Shown here in pieces: positions 1 to 7,773 of a DNA stretch of 13,610 nucleotides. Positions within the stretch are counted from its first letter, which is position 1. Each line of letters starts with the position of its first letter. The notes beneath the pieces are model-generated. The model saw nothing but the letters and a program-made list of their open reading frames with translations, was not told where the DNA came from and searched no databases. Source of the DNA: Candidatus Geothermarchaeota archaeon (GTDB taxonomy: Archaea; Thermoproteota; Nitrososphaeria; Geothermarchaeales; JDFR-13); contig WAMZ01000013.1 of NCBI GenBank assembly GCA_015522055.1, forward strand, positions 1-13,610, read 5' to 3'. Position numbers and translations under genes: made by a program.

Positions 1-1
1 G

Positions 2-1126
2 TACCTGGGATTCGCCCAACTCCCCCTATACATATCAATTATATTCATAATATTGAACATATACCTCTTTACAAGGATAACTGGCATAAGAAGTATAGAA
101 AGGGGGTTGAAATACAGTAGCCATATCGCATCAATAATAATTCCAGTTAGAAATAATAGCCGCGGTGTTAAACGCCTTATAAACAGGTTATGTAAGACCA
201 GGCACGAATTAATTATAGTGGATGATGAGTCAACCGATGATACCGAGACTATCGCTAGAAAGGAATGTATAAAATGTGGATGTAAGTATATTAGAGTTAG
301 GAAACCATCGGATTGGATGGGTAAGACATATGCATGCTGGAGAGGCTACCTAGAGGCTCGCGGGGATAAAATAATATTTATAGACTCGGATACAGACTTG
401 TCCAGGGAGGTCATAGACTCCTTATGTAGCCTACTCGATAAACATGACGTCGTATCACTAGTGCCAAGGATAAAGTGTGGATCATTCGCCTCCGCATTAT
501 TCGAGTACGCATTCACCATCCTCACATGGATATTCTATACACCATGGAATATGGATAGAAATATGTGGATGGCAGGAGCTATAATAGGTTGGAGGAGAGG
601 AGCATACGAGGTGGTCGGTGGGCATAAAAGGGTATATAATTCACTGGTTGAGGATGTAGCCCTAGCCAGGATGGCTTATAGGCATAAACTTAATATTGGA
701 TTCTATTCATTGCCTGGACACTACAGTGACATGGATTACGATATAAGTGGCTTATATCAATTCATGAAGCGGGTATCTATATTCGCCCTCGTCAACCCTA
801 TCAGCTATATTCTAGTATTAATGGTGGCTCTAATAGCCACACTAATTCCCATATATTTATTCATATCACAGAACTATTTGCTATTACTTATCTACCTTTT
901 GACACTATATATGCCCCCATTATATCTTAGGTTGAAACGCTACATTTTGGGATATGGGGCAACCATAATTTTATATCCATTCTCATACATATTTCTCTCA
1001 ATACTCGGTTTCAGAGCATTATCTGAGATAAGGAGGTCTGGTGGGAAGATAAGGGTTTTATGGAGAAATAGGGAGGTTGAGGTGGACCTAGCTAGCCAAG
1101 ATACTTACTTTCGAGATACTCGATGA
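2..1126 (+). CDS. Family 2 membrane glycosyltransferase, 5' end outside window
   Basis: The frame is open from the left edge (nt 2) with no stop, so the gene starts outside the window. A TTG at nt 53 is possible but would cut through a hydrophobic segment that begins upstream (LYISIIFIIL). With nt 2 as codon 1 there are 374 residues: a membrane helix at about 8-25; a GT2 nucleotide-binding strand (SIIIPVRN, then ELIIVDDESTDDT near 70-81); a WMGK motif near 105-108 as in carotenoid- and hopanoid-type GT2 enzymes; the DxD metal site in DSDTD at 128-132; a VED acidic motif at 216-218; and hydrophobic C-terminal segments that look like several membrane helices. Known GT2 enzymes transfer a sugar from an NDP-sugar, here probably to a lipid acceptor at the cytoplasmic face of the membrane. 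The acceptor cannot be told. The 3' end overlaps the convergent carboxypeptidase gene by 35 bp. Confidence 0.9.
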   Translation, partial: YLGFAQLPLYISIIFIILNIYLFTRITGIRSIERGLKYSSHIASIIIPVRNNSRGVKRLINRLCKTRHELIIVDDESTDDTETIARKECIKCGCKYIRVRKPSDWMGKTYACWRGYLEARGDKIIFIDSDTDLSREVIDSLCSLLDKHDVVSLVPRIKCGSFASALFEYAFTILTWIFYTPWNMDRNMWMAGAIIGWRRGAYEVVGGHKRVYNSLVEDVALARMAYRHKLNIGFYSLPGHYSDMDYDISGLYQFMKRVSIFALVNPISYILVLMVALIATLIPIYLFISQNYLLLLIYLLTLYMPPLYLRLKRYILGYGATIILYPFSYIFLSILGFRALSEIRRSGGKIRVLWRNREVEVDLASQDTYFRDTR

Positions 1127-2585
1127 AATACTTTGGATTCATAGGCTCACCGAAGCTCCTGCGTAGTAGCTCCTCAGGCGGGTATGTAGCCCCCCACTTA
1201 TGTATCTTCTCTCTCAGATATTCACGGACAGGCTCGAATCTAAGGCCTGAGACTAGTTCGGTGAAATCCTTGAGGTCTCTCTTTATATGGCTATATATCT
1301 GGGCCGCCACAAGGTTCCCAATCGTATAGGTGGGGAAATATCCGATGCTACCCATACTCCAATGGATATCCTGGAGCACACCTTCACTATATGTCTTCGG
1401 CCTCACCCCGAGAAGGCGCTCAATCTCATCATTCCAGACCTCAGCAACATCCCTAGCTTTATACTCGCCCTCCATCATCTTAACCTCCAGCTTAAACCTC
1501 AGCAGTATATGCAGGTTATACGTCACCTCATCCGCCTCAACCCTAATTAGGCTAGGCTTGACAGTATTGAAATAATAGTATAACTCGTCTATACCATATC
1601 CATTGATAAAATCTAGGTTATCCCTAAGTATGGGGTATATGGCCTCGACGAATGCCATAGACCTACCTATGACGTTCTCCCAGAACCTGGATTGGCTCTC
1701 ATGTATACCCAATGATACGCCATGCGCCACAGGAGTCATCCTCAGCCTCTTATCTATCTGGAGGTCATATAGGGCGTGGCCAAACTCATGAATCGTGCTA
1801 TACAATGTCCTCTTGAAGTCCTTCCCCTCATACCTAGTTGTAATCCTCACGTCATCCAAGCCTATTCCTATCGTGAATGGATGGGCGGATACATCCAGCC
1901 TACCCCTCTCAAACGGGTATCCCAGCTTCTCTAGAATCGTCTTATTCACCCTCTCCATCGCCTCAACTTCATACTTTACCTCCTCGAGCTCATGGTTCTG
2001 TGGATACCTCCCCTCAGACAACACCCTATCCAATACCCTCCTAATCCTCGGCTCAATATAGTTGAACATCTCCTCGACCCTAGCCTTCGTGAGCCCCTCC
2101 TCATACCTATCCAGTAACGCATCATACCTATGCTCCTCATACCCAATATAGTCAGCTGCCTCGATAACCAACTTGATAATCTTATCTAGATAAGGCTCAA
2201 ACAACTCGAATTTATTCTTATCCCTAGCCTCCTTCCAATAGGGCCTAGCCTCCTCGGTCGTCTTCGCAATCTCCATCACCAGCTTCGGGGGGAGGGCCTT
2301 CATAATCCTAATACTCCTATGTAGAACCCTTACCACACCCCTCTCATAATCATTCAAGTCCTCATTATCAAGCAGCTCCTCAACAGGTTTAACAACCTCA
2401 TCCCTAAGCAGTAGCTTCTGATACAATGCCGCTAACTCAGCCATAGCCAAACTCCTATCGCGGACACCTTCCCTAGGCATATAGGTCTCGGAATCCCAGC
2501 TCATAACCGACTGTGCATGATGCAAGGCCCATAGAACCCTTGTATAATCAAGCAACTCTTTAATCTTTGGATGCTCAAACACCAT
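1092..2585 (-). CDS. Thermostable carboxypeptidase, family M32 (Taq type)
   Basis: A 497-residue zinc metallocarboxypeptidase that removes C-terminal residues from peptides in the cytoplasm. The zinc site HEFGH is at residues 266-270. The third ligand is probably the Glu in GIHESQSR (296), about 30 residues later as in M32. Other M32 signatures are HPF (235-237), EADEVTYNLH (about 350-358) and the C-terminal MGSIGYFPTYTIGNL. Length fits the family (about 500). A GTG at 2594 would add three residues, but the ATG at 2585 lies about 28 nt from a TTATAA box at 2611-2616, the spacing of a leaderless archaeal transcript, so I prefer it. The gene diverges from the DUF711 gene and overlaps the glycosyltransferase tail to tail. 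With the dipeptidase at 3718-4827 it suggests peptide breakdown. Family assignment is firm; the in vivo substrate is unknown. Confidence 0.95.
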   Translation of the reverse strand: MVFEHPKIKELLDYTRVLWALHHAQSVMSWDSETYMPREGVRDRSLAMAELAALYQKLLLRDEVVKPVEELLDNEDLNDYERGVVRVLHRSIRIMKALPPKLVMEIAKTTEEARPYWKEARDKNKFELFEPYLDKIIKLVIEAADYIGYEEHRYDALLDRYEEGLTKARVEEMFNYIEPRIRRVLDRVLSEGRYPQNHELEEVKYEVEAMERVNKTILEKLGYPFERGRLDVSAHPFTIGIGLDDVRITTRYEGKDFKRTLYSTIHEFGHALYDLQIDKRLRMTPVAHGVSLGIHESQSRFWENVIGRSMAFVEAIYPILRDNLDFINGYGIDELYYYFNTVKPSLIRVEADEVTYNLHILLRFKLEVKMMEGEYKARDVAEVWNDEIERLLGVRPKTYSEGVLQDIHWSMGSIGYFPTYTIGNLVAAQIYSHIKRDLKDFTELVSGLRFEPVREYLREKIHKWGATYPPEELLRRSFGEPMNPKYFIEYLESKYLG

Positions 2586-2606
2586 ACGCAACACCAGCTC
2601 ATCAAC

Positions 2607-2669
2607 TAGTTTATAATAATGATTTAATGGATAGGGCCAGATAATAAATAGTTAGATATACTGGAGGGG
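2607..2669. promoter_or_regulatory. Divergent promoter for M32 carboxypeptidase and DUF711 gene
   Basis: The 88-bp gap holds a palindromic TTATAA at 2611-2616 (TTTATAATA at 2610-2618 on +) that reads as a TATA box on both strands. On - it sits about 28 nt from the carboxypeptidase ATG, matching a leaderless start. On + it would place transcription near 2640, leaving a leader of about 33 nt with a strong Shine-Dalgarno GGAGGGG at 2663-2669. A second AT box (AATAAATA, 2643-2650) is an alternative for +. Confidence 0.5.
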
Positions 2670-2673
2670 AAGC

Positions 2674-3714
2674 ATGCCAATAGTAAGGGCCTTAACATTC
2701 TTCATACCCATCGAGAATATCAGGAAGTTTGAGAAACCTTTATCTGAATACCTTGCATGGGTAGAAAACATATTGGAAGATTTCCCACTAGAGCCATGGA
2801 CCTTAAGGACCGTACTACCACCCCCACCAAATAACGTTTCTATCGACACATGGAGAAAAGTATTAGACTACATAATTGATAATTTAGGCATAGATAATCC
2901 ACTAATCCATGGGTTCTCGATACCACTCAGCTCCAAAAGATTAGTCGACTATATAGAATTACTAAAGACCTATGACAATTTATTCGGTAACATCGAGTTC
3001 CAGCCAGATGCTTTAGATGCATTAGACTATTTATATGGCTACGATGAACCCGACATGTATACAAGGATGGCTGTGACCTTCGGTAAAACTGTCAAGACCC
3101 CCTATTTCCCAGCCACCTCCAACACCGATAACCTATTTGGATTCGGAATAGCCCTTAGATACGTCGACCTAATAGACAAGTATCTAGGTGGCCATACCAG
3201 TGACTTAAGTAATTATCTGGATGGGGTTGAGATGAGGCTCGGCGGCTATGGGGCACTATATCTAGGCATGGACCTAAGCCTCTCACCTTGGATGGATGAG
3301 AGTGTAGCCTCGATTATAGAGAAGCATTATGGATGTAGGGTTGGGGCACCCGGCTCCTACCATGCAGTATACAAGATTAACATGTTAATTAATAATGTTA
3401 TAAGGGAGATTGGCCTAAAGACATTAGGATTTAATGAGGTAATGCTTCCGGTGGGTGAGGATAACAGGCTTATGGAGCTTACGAGGGAGGGGGAGCTGAG
3501 GCTTATGGACTTGGTTGGGCTAACAAATGTATGTGTAGCTGGGCTAGACATGGTCGTAATACCCAGGGAAAACGAGATTATTAGGAATATTGTTAGAGAT
3601 TTATATTCGATATCGAGGGCTAGGGGAAAGACTATAGCTATGAGGATAATCCCATCCAATGAAGACGAGGTCTATATAGGTAGATTTGGATCTATACCAG
3701 CTATAAGGGTCTAG
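2674..3714 (+). CDS. DUF711 (UPF0210) family protein of unknown function
   Basis: A 346-residue protein recognised as DUF711 by its conserved blocks: MDLSLSPWMDESVA (199-212), FNEVMLPVGEDNRL (253-266) and LTNVCVAGLDMVVIP (283-297). No signal peptide or membrane helix is seen, so it is probably a soluble cytoplasmic protein. No biochemical role is established for the family that I know of; its fold has been related to the large barrel of glycyl-radical enzymes, but I see no glycyl-radical loop here. The ATG at 2674 is fixed by GGAGG at 2663-2667, six nt upstream. It is somewhat shorter than bacterial homologues (about 450), as I recall for archaeal members. It lies between two peptidase genes but has its own promoter, and ends 3 bp from the convergent dipeptidase gene. 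Confidence 0.88.
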   Translation: MPIVRALTFFIPIENIRKFEKPLSEYLAWVENILEDFPLEPWTLRTVLPPPPNNVSIDTWRKVLDYIIDNLGIDNPLIHGFSIPLSSKRLVDYIELLKTYDNLFGNIEFQPDALDALDYLYGYDEPDMYTRMAVTFGKTVKTPYFPATSNTDNLFGFGIALRYVDLIDKYLGGHTSDLSNYLDGVEMRLGGYGALYLGMDLSLSPWMDESVASIIEKHYGCRVGAPGSYHAVYKINMLINNVIREIGLKTLGFNEVMLPVGEDNRLMELTREGELRLMDLVGLTNVCVAGLDMVVIPRENEIIRNIVRDLYSISRARGKTIAMRIIPSNEDEVYIGRFGSIPAIRV

Positions 3715-3717
3715 GTT

Positions 3718-4827
3718 TCAGAGATAATCCCTTGGGTCCAGGCTCTTGGGTAGTTGGACCAAATTTTCATAGCCATCATTAGTAACTATGACATTATCCT
3801 CAAGGCGTATACCATATCTACCGAGTAGATATATGCCTGGCTCTACGGTGAACACCATCCCCTCCTCAATAATGGTTGTAGACTCCTCATGTATGTATGG
3901 CTCCTCATGAACCTCCAACCCAATCCCATGGCCAGTTCTATGTATAAAATAATCTCCATAGCCCTCCCTAGATATCGTGTCTCTGGCTGCCAAATCGATA
4001 TCCTTGGCAGCTACTCCCGGCTTGATAGCCTCTAGGGCCGAGGCCTGGGCCCTATATACTACATCGAAGATGCTGGCGGCATCCCTCTCATAGCCCTTTC
4101 CCAGGACAATTGTCCTGGTTATATCGGATACATATCCATCGTAGATTATCGTGAAGTCTATCAAGACTATATCGCCATCCCTAATAACCCTATCGCTGGA
4201 ACGTTTATGGGGGAGAGCCGTATTAGGCCCAGATTGTATAATTGGATATGGACATGACTCAGCCCCGAGCTCCATAGCATACCTGCAGGCATCTAGGGAG
4301 ACCTCTCGCTCCACCTTACCGCTCCTCAAATTCTCTATAACATATTTAATTACTTCTTGGTTTAACTCGGAGGCCCTCCTCAACTTAGAGAGCTCATCCT
4401 CATCCTTGACCATCCTCAACCTAGAAATATGGTCGTCTACTAATACGACACCCCTAACCGAACAATTCTCCTTAATAGAAGTTACTACACCGTATTTCAC
4501 GGCCCACTCGACACCTACTGTAGAGCCGAATGAGAGAACTTCACTGACCTTCTTTACAGGGTCTTCATAGTCACTATATACCATTAGATGTAAGCCGATC
4601 TCCTTAGCTACCTCAGCTATCCTATCCCGCTCCAGCATCGGAGCCAATATATATGCATCGCCTGTAAAGGAATCGACTATCAGTAGGACCACACGCTCCA
4701 GTGGGTCTATGGATAGTGAGGTGAAGTACCTTATATTGACAGCTCTACTAACAACTACATAGTCGACCTCATCTCTAACAGCCTTGGCTAGTCTCTCTAT
4801 CCTAGCCCTATAATGCTCTGCGGGCAT
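3718..4827 (-). CDS. pepQ: Xaa-Pro dipeptidase, family M24B
   Basis: A 369-residue pita-bread metallopeptidase that cleaves X-Pro dipeptides or removes N-terminal residues before proline in the cytoplasm. The N-terminal domain spans about 1-135 and the catalytic domain about 140-369. The five metal ligands are in place: Asp224 (VLIDF), Asp235 (SDITRT), His300 (RTGHGIG), Glu329 (VEPGIY) and Glu343 (RLEDN). His207 (LPHKRS) and His307 (EVHEEP) match conserved active-site positions. Length is typical of archaeal prolidases (about 350-370). The start lies 10 nt after the livF stop on the same strand, and GGAG at the livF end may serve in translation, so it is probably co-transcribed with livG-livF. 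This ties proline peptide breakdown to import of amino acids or small peptides (inference). An aminopeptidase P role is a less likely alternative. Confidence 0.93.
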   Translation of the reverse strand: MPAEHYRARIERLAKAVRDEVDYVVVSRAVNIRYFTSLSIDPLERVVLLIVDSFTGDAYILAPMLERDRIAEVAKEIGLHLMVYSDYEDPVKKVSEVLSFGSTVGVEWAVKYGVVTSIKENCSVRGVVLVDDHISRLRMVKDEDELSKLRRASELNQEVIKYVIENLRSGKVEREVSLDACRYAMELGAESCPYPIIQSGPNTALPHKRSSDRVIRDGDIVLIDFTIIYDGYVSDITRTIVLGKGYERDAASIFDVVYRAQASALEAIKPGVAAKDIDLAARDTISREGYGDYFIHRTGHGIGLEVHEEPYIHEESTTIIEEGMVFTVEPGIYLLGRYGIRLEDNVIVTNDGYENLVQLPKSLDPRDYL

Positions 4828-4837
4828 ATAGCTCTAT

Positions 4838-5554
4838 CTACTCCTTAATCCCTAGATAGAGCTTACTGAACTGTGGGTGGTGTAGAAGCTCCTCCGGCTC
4901 CCCCTCATATCTCATTGTACCACTAACAAGTAGGTATGCATAGTCCCCTATCTCTAGGGCCCTTTTAGCATTCTGCTCAACTAATACGATTGTCTGCTTA
5001 TACTCATCCCTAAGCTCAACCACCTTATCTAAAACCATCTTAACCAGTATCGGGGCTAGGTCGGTGGTCATCTCATCCAACAACAGTATCTTAGGCCTCC
5101 TCATCAACGCCATACCTATGGCGAGCATCCTACGCTCTCCACCACTGAGAGTCCCAGCCTTCCTATGCAGGAACTCCTTGAGCCGCGGGAATATATCCAA
5201 TACCTCCTCAATCCTGTCTGGTATCTCCTCCTTAGGAAGTAGGTATCCTGCGATCATTAGGTTCTCTCTGACGGTAAGGCCACTCACTATATTACCCATC
5301 TGAAGCAGATATGAGACACCCTCCTTGGCTATCTTATGGGGAGGTAATCCAGTTATATCCTTACCATTAAACTTAATCTTACCATCGAATATCGTGGCCA
5401 GGCCGGCTATACTATTGAGTAGAGTTGTCTTACCTGCCCCATTAGGTCCCACTATAACCGTTATCTCCCTCTCCTTCGCCCTAAAATTTATGTCGAATAA
5501 TACCCTAAGCTTACCATACCCAGAGTTTAGGCCCTCAACCTCCAGCATAGCCAT
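4838..5554 (-). CDS. livF: Branched-chain amino acid ABC transporter ATPase LivF
   Basis: A 238-residue ATPase, one of the two nucleotide-binding subunits that power the LivHM permease. Walker A GPNGAGKT is at 36-43, the Q-loop near LLQMGN, the signature LSGGE at 136-140, Walker B KILLLDE near 155-161, and VEQN in the H-loop, where Gln replaces His as is usual in LivF. Two departures from the usual LivF text stand out: LLDEM-TTDLAP instead of LLDEP-SLGLAP, and AIGMAL instead of AIGRAL after the signature. I chose the ATG at 5554 because GGGTGA (5559-5564) lies 5 nt before it and overlaps the livG stop; the GTG at 5563 is the alternative. The gene is translationally close to livG and precedes pepQ. 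Confidence 0.93.
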   Translation of the reverse strand: MAMLEVEGLNSGYGKLRVLFDINFRAKEREITVIVGPNGAGKTTLLNSIAGLATIFDGKIKFNGKDITGLPPHKIAKEGVSYLLQMGNIVSGLTVRENLMIAGYLLPKEEIPDRIEEVLDIFPRLKEFLHRKAGTLSGGERRMLAIGMALMRRPKILLLDEMTTDLAPILVKMVLDKVVELRDEYKQTIVLVEQNAKRALEIGDYAYLLVSGTMRYEGEPEELLHHPQFSKLYLGIKE

Positions 5555-5559
5555 ATAAA

Positions 5560-6339
5560 TCACCCGATATATATCTCGATGACCTTCGGATTATTCGCGA
5601 CCTCATCGGGGTCGCCCTCAGCGATTACCATACCCCTATCCATAACATATACATAGTCTGCATATGGGAGTGCAATATCTATCCTATGCTCAATCAATAG
5701 GAATGATACATCCCACTTCTTTAGGAGACCCTTAACATATGATAGAATCTCGTCGGCATAGGCTGGATCCGTCCCACCAATAGGCTCATCCAATGCTATA
5801 AGTTTGGCACCAGTAGCAAGTGCCCTCGCAACCTCAAGCATCTTCAGCTGGCCAGCGCCGAGTGCCGACGCAACTCTATCCCAGTAGTCACTCAAACCTA
5901 CAGCCTCAAGAATCTCAAATGCCTTCTCAATATTTCTACGCTCCTCATCTATCCAGAGCTTCTTAATAGGTGCCTTAATCGGGTTCTCTCCAGCATTACC
6001 TAGGGCAACCAATACATTATCAAGGACGGTCAGGCCTAGGAAAGGCTCAGGCACCTGGAATGTCCTCACAAAACCAGCTTTATAAATCTTGTGAGGTTCC
6101 CACCCAGTTATATCCTTACCATCGAAATACACTTTTCCACCTGTAGGTTTAAGGACACCTGTACATACATTAACGAATGTTGTTTTCCCAGCTCCATTAG
6201 GGCCCATCAACATCGTCATCTTATTCTTCTCAACTTTAATGTTTACATTGTTAACGGCTACAAGCCCACCGAATGCCTTGGTTAAGTTCTCAGTAACCAG
6301 TATATATCTATCGTCCCACTCGAAGCCCTCCTCACTCAT
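5560..6339 (-). CDS. livG: Branched-chain amino acid ABC transporter ATPase LivG
   Basis: A 259-residue ATPase, partner of LivF. Walker A GPNGAGKT is at 46-53, the Q-loop RTFQ at 92-95, Walker B LIALDEP at 180-186 and H-loop His218 (LIEHR). The long insert between Q-loop and signature (about 114-155) and the text around FQ-PEPFLGLTVLDNV are typical of LivG. The signature reads LGAGQ (160-164) where LivG normally has LSxGQ, so the serine that contacts ATP is a glycine. The D-loop GGTDP replaces the common AGLNP. The opposite site, using LivF LSGGE, looks normal. The ATG at 6339 has a GGTG about 6 nt upstream. The stop overlaps the livF ribosome-binding site. Downstream of livK but with its own likely promoter in the 129-bp gap. 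Confidence 0.92.
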   Translation of the reverse strand: MSEEGFEWDDRYILVTENLTKAFGGLVAVNNVNIKVEKNKMTMLMGPNGAGKTTFVNVCTGVLKPTGGKVYFDGKDITGWEPHKIYKAGFVRTFQVPEPFLGLTVLDNVLVALGNAGENPIKAPIKKLWIDEERRNIEKAFEILEAVGLSDYWDRVASALGAGQLKMLEVARALATGAKLIALDEPIGGTDPAYADEILSYVKGLLKKWDVSFLLIEHRIDIALPYADYVYVMDRGMVIAEGDPDEVANNPKVIEIYIG

Positions 6340-6356
6340 ACTCTACACCACTAACC

Positions 6357-6365
6357 AAATTTATA
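6357..6365 (-). promoter_or_regulatory. Candidate TATA box for livG-livF-pepQ
   Basis: On the - strand TATAAATTT is centred about 22 nt before the livG ATG, implying a very short or absent leader. The spacing is a little short for a classic archaeal promoter, so an upstream AT box (near 6394-6406) remains possible. The 129-bp gap otherwise contains a T-run after livK and a 9-bp element TGCAAAGCT (6412-6420, - strand) also found upstream of livH. Confidence 0.4.
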
Positions 6366-6434
6366 CACATCAATGCCAAAATCTATACCATTGGATAATT
6401 AAATATGATATAGCTTTGCAATCATTAATAAGGA

Positions 6435-6448
6435 TTTATAAAAAGGAG
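6435..6448 (-). terminator. T-rich terminator after livK
   Basis: About 20 nt after the livK stop the - strand reads CTCCTTTTTATAAA, with five T at 6440-6444. Archaeal termination commonly occurs at such T-runs without a strong hairpin. It would limit livK read-through into livG and allow the binding protein to be made in excess, a common pattern for ABC importers (inference). Confidence 0.4.
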
Positions 6449-6468
6449 TGATAAGATGGATAATTCAT

Positions 6469-7773
6469 TTAACCTCCTCTAGCTAGCCACCAGTCCTCCC
6501 ATTCAACAGTGCCGGTAGCAGCCCTGTAGACACCAGCCTTCCTCCACTCATATCCGCCGTCCGTCGGCCATACTACGTATAGGTCGTAGTCTGAGAACGC
6601 CCTGTCACCATCCTCGTTCAACTGGAAGACACCGCTGCCACCAACCATCCTAGCAACAACTTCAGGCAATACCTCCTTGACCTTCATCGGGTCGTCGCTG
6701 TCCACCCACTCTATAGCCATGGCAATTGCCCATATAGCGTCGTAAGTAGCATATGCATAGGCATCTGGCTCCCTACCGAGCTTCTGCTTCACATAGTTCA
6801 ATACATCATCATGGAATGGAGACGCACCAGGTGCGAATATTGGATTGAGGAACTCGACATCAGTAGCGAACTGAGCAACCTCAGCAGTCTCGATCAACTG
6901 GCTCAACTGAGCCGTACCGTCGCTACCAACCCACTTCACCTGCCTCAGAACATCGTATCCAGCCGCGGCCTGGAAGATTGCTGCAGCCTCCTTGAAAGCT
7001 ATCAACTCCACACCAACCTGGTCGGCGCCAAACTGATTAACAAGATCCTGCACAATACTTGCTAGGTCGGCGACCTCAGCCGAGAACTCCGTAGCATCTG
7101 GGCTATACCGACTTGCCTCATGGACCTGGCCACCAAGTTTCTGGAAAGCCTCCGCAACGGACTCCTTTAGACCATCACCCCATGTATCTCCTCTCCACAT
7201 TATAACCAAGTGCCTTATACCCTGTGCCCAGGCTACGGCGGCAGCCGCCGGACCCTGGATAACGTCAGTTGGACAGAACCTGAAGACGTTGTCATTAGGT
7301 ATAGCGAGGGCTGGAGAAGTGGATGACATGGATATTAATAGGATGTTGTTTGCATCAACATATGCCTTCAGCTCACTAACCTCTGCACTAGACATCGGAC
7401 CAACGATGAAACGTACACCCTGAGCCTGTAATGACTGTACCTTAGCCAACGCTATAGACGGATCCTCAGGCACAGTACCCTCCACGATGACATCTATCCT
7501 CCAATCCTCGCCCCTAGCAGCTAACCAATCATTAACCTGTCTCTCAGCCAACTCCGCCGCTGCCTGGCTGTTCTCACCATATGTAGCCAGGCCACCCGTC
7601 AGGTCAACTAGTAGACCGATCTTCACCGTACCAGAAACGCCGGCAGTTGGCGTAACCTCCTCAGTAGGCGCTGGGGCGGGTGCCGTCATTATCCCGACGC
7701 CATAGCCAACTAGTAAACCGACTACCAAGAGTATAACAGCCAGAATATACGCCTTGCTACCTGTTGTAGCCAT
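6469..7773 (-). CDS. livK: Branched-chain amino acid ABC transporter substrate-binding protein LivK
   Basis: A 434-residue type I periplasmic-binding-fold protein that captures the substrate outside the cell for LivHM. Residues 8-29 form one hydrophobic helix, followed by a Pro/Thr/Ala linker (about 30-47) and the receptor domain from VKIGLLVDLTG (50-60). Family signs are GLLVDLTG, VRFIVGPMSS, LLISMSSTSPAL and YATYDAIWA. There is no lipobox cysteine, so anchoring is by an uncleaved helix or a class III (pilin-like) signal: SKA before the hydrophobic run resembles sites used by crenarchaeal PibD peptidase. The start has GAGGTG (7782-7787) 8 nt upstream and a TATA box (7835-7842). The gene looks more GC-rich than its neighbours, in line with its high Ala/Gly content. 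Substrate could be branched-chain amino acids, other amino acids, small peptides or amides. Confidence 0.92.
   Translation of the reverse strand: MATTGSKAYILAVILLVVGLLVGYGVGIMTAPAPAPTEEVTPTAGVSGTVKIGLLVDLTGGLATYGENSQAAAELAERQVNDWLAARGEDWRIDVIVEGTVPEDPSIALAKVQSLQAQGVRFIVGPMSSAEVSELKAYVDANNILLISMSSTSPALAIPNDNVFRFCPTDVIQGPAAAAVAWAQGIRHLVIMWRGDTWGDGLKESVAEAFQKLGGQVHEASRYSPDATEFSAEVADLASIVQDLVNQFGADQVGVELIAFKEAAAIFQAAAGYDVLRQVKWVGSDGTAQLSQLIETAEVAQFATDVEFLNPIFAPGASPFHDDVLNYVKQKLGREPDAYAYATYDAIWAIAMAIEWVDSDDPMKVKEVLPEVVARMVGGSGVFQLNEDGDRAFSDYDLYVVWPTDGGYEWRKAGVYRAATGTVEWEDWWLARGG

Noticed and set aside
1123..2061. Several + strand frames of 60-90 codons opposite the M32 carboxypeptidase gene
   Set aside because: They are antisense shadows: no protein-like composition or family motif, and no ribosome sites, while the opposite frame is a clear full-length enzyme.
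4151..4570. 139-codon + strand frame inside pepQ
   Set aside because: Shadow of the prolidase gene; no motif or promoter.
6455..6481. Tiny + strand frame ATG to TAG (8 codons) with AGGAG upstream and TTTATAAAA before it
   Set aside because: The apparent signals are the reverse of the livK 3' end and its T-rich terminator; too short to support.
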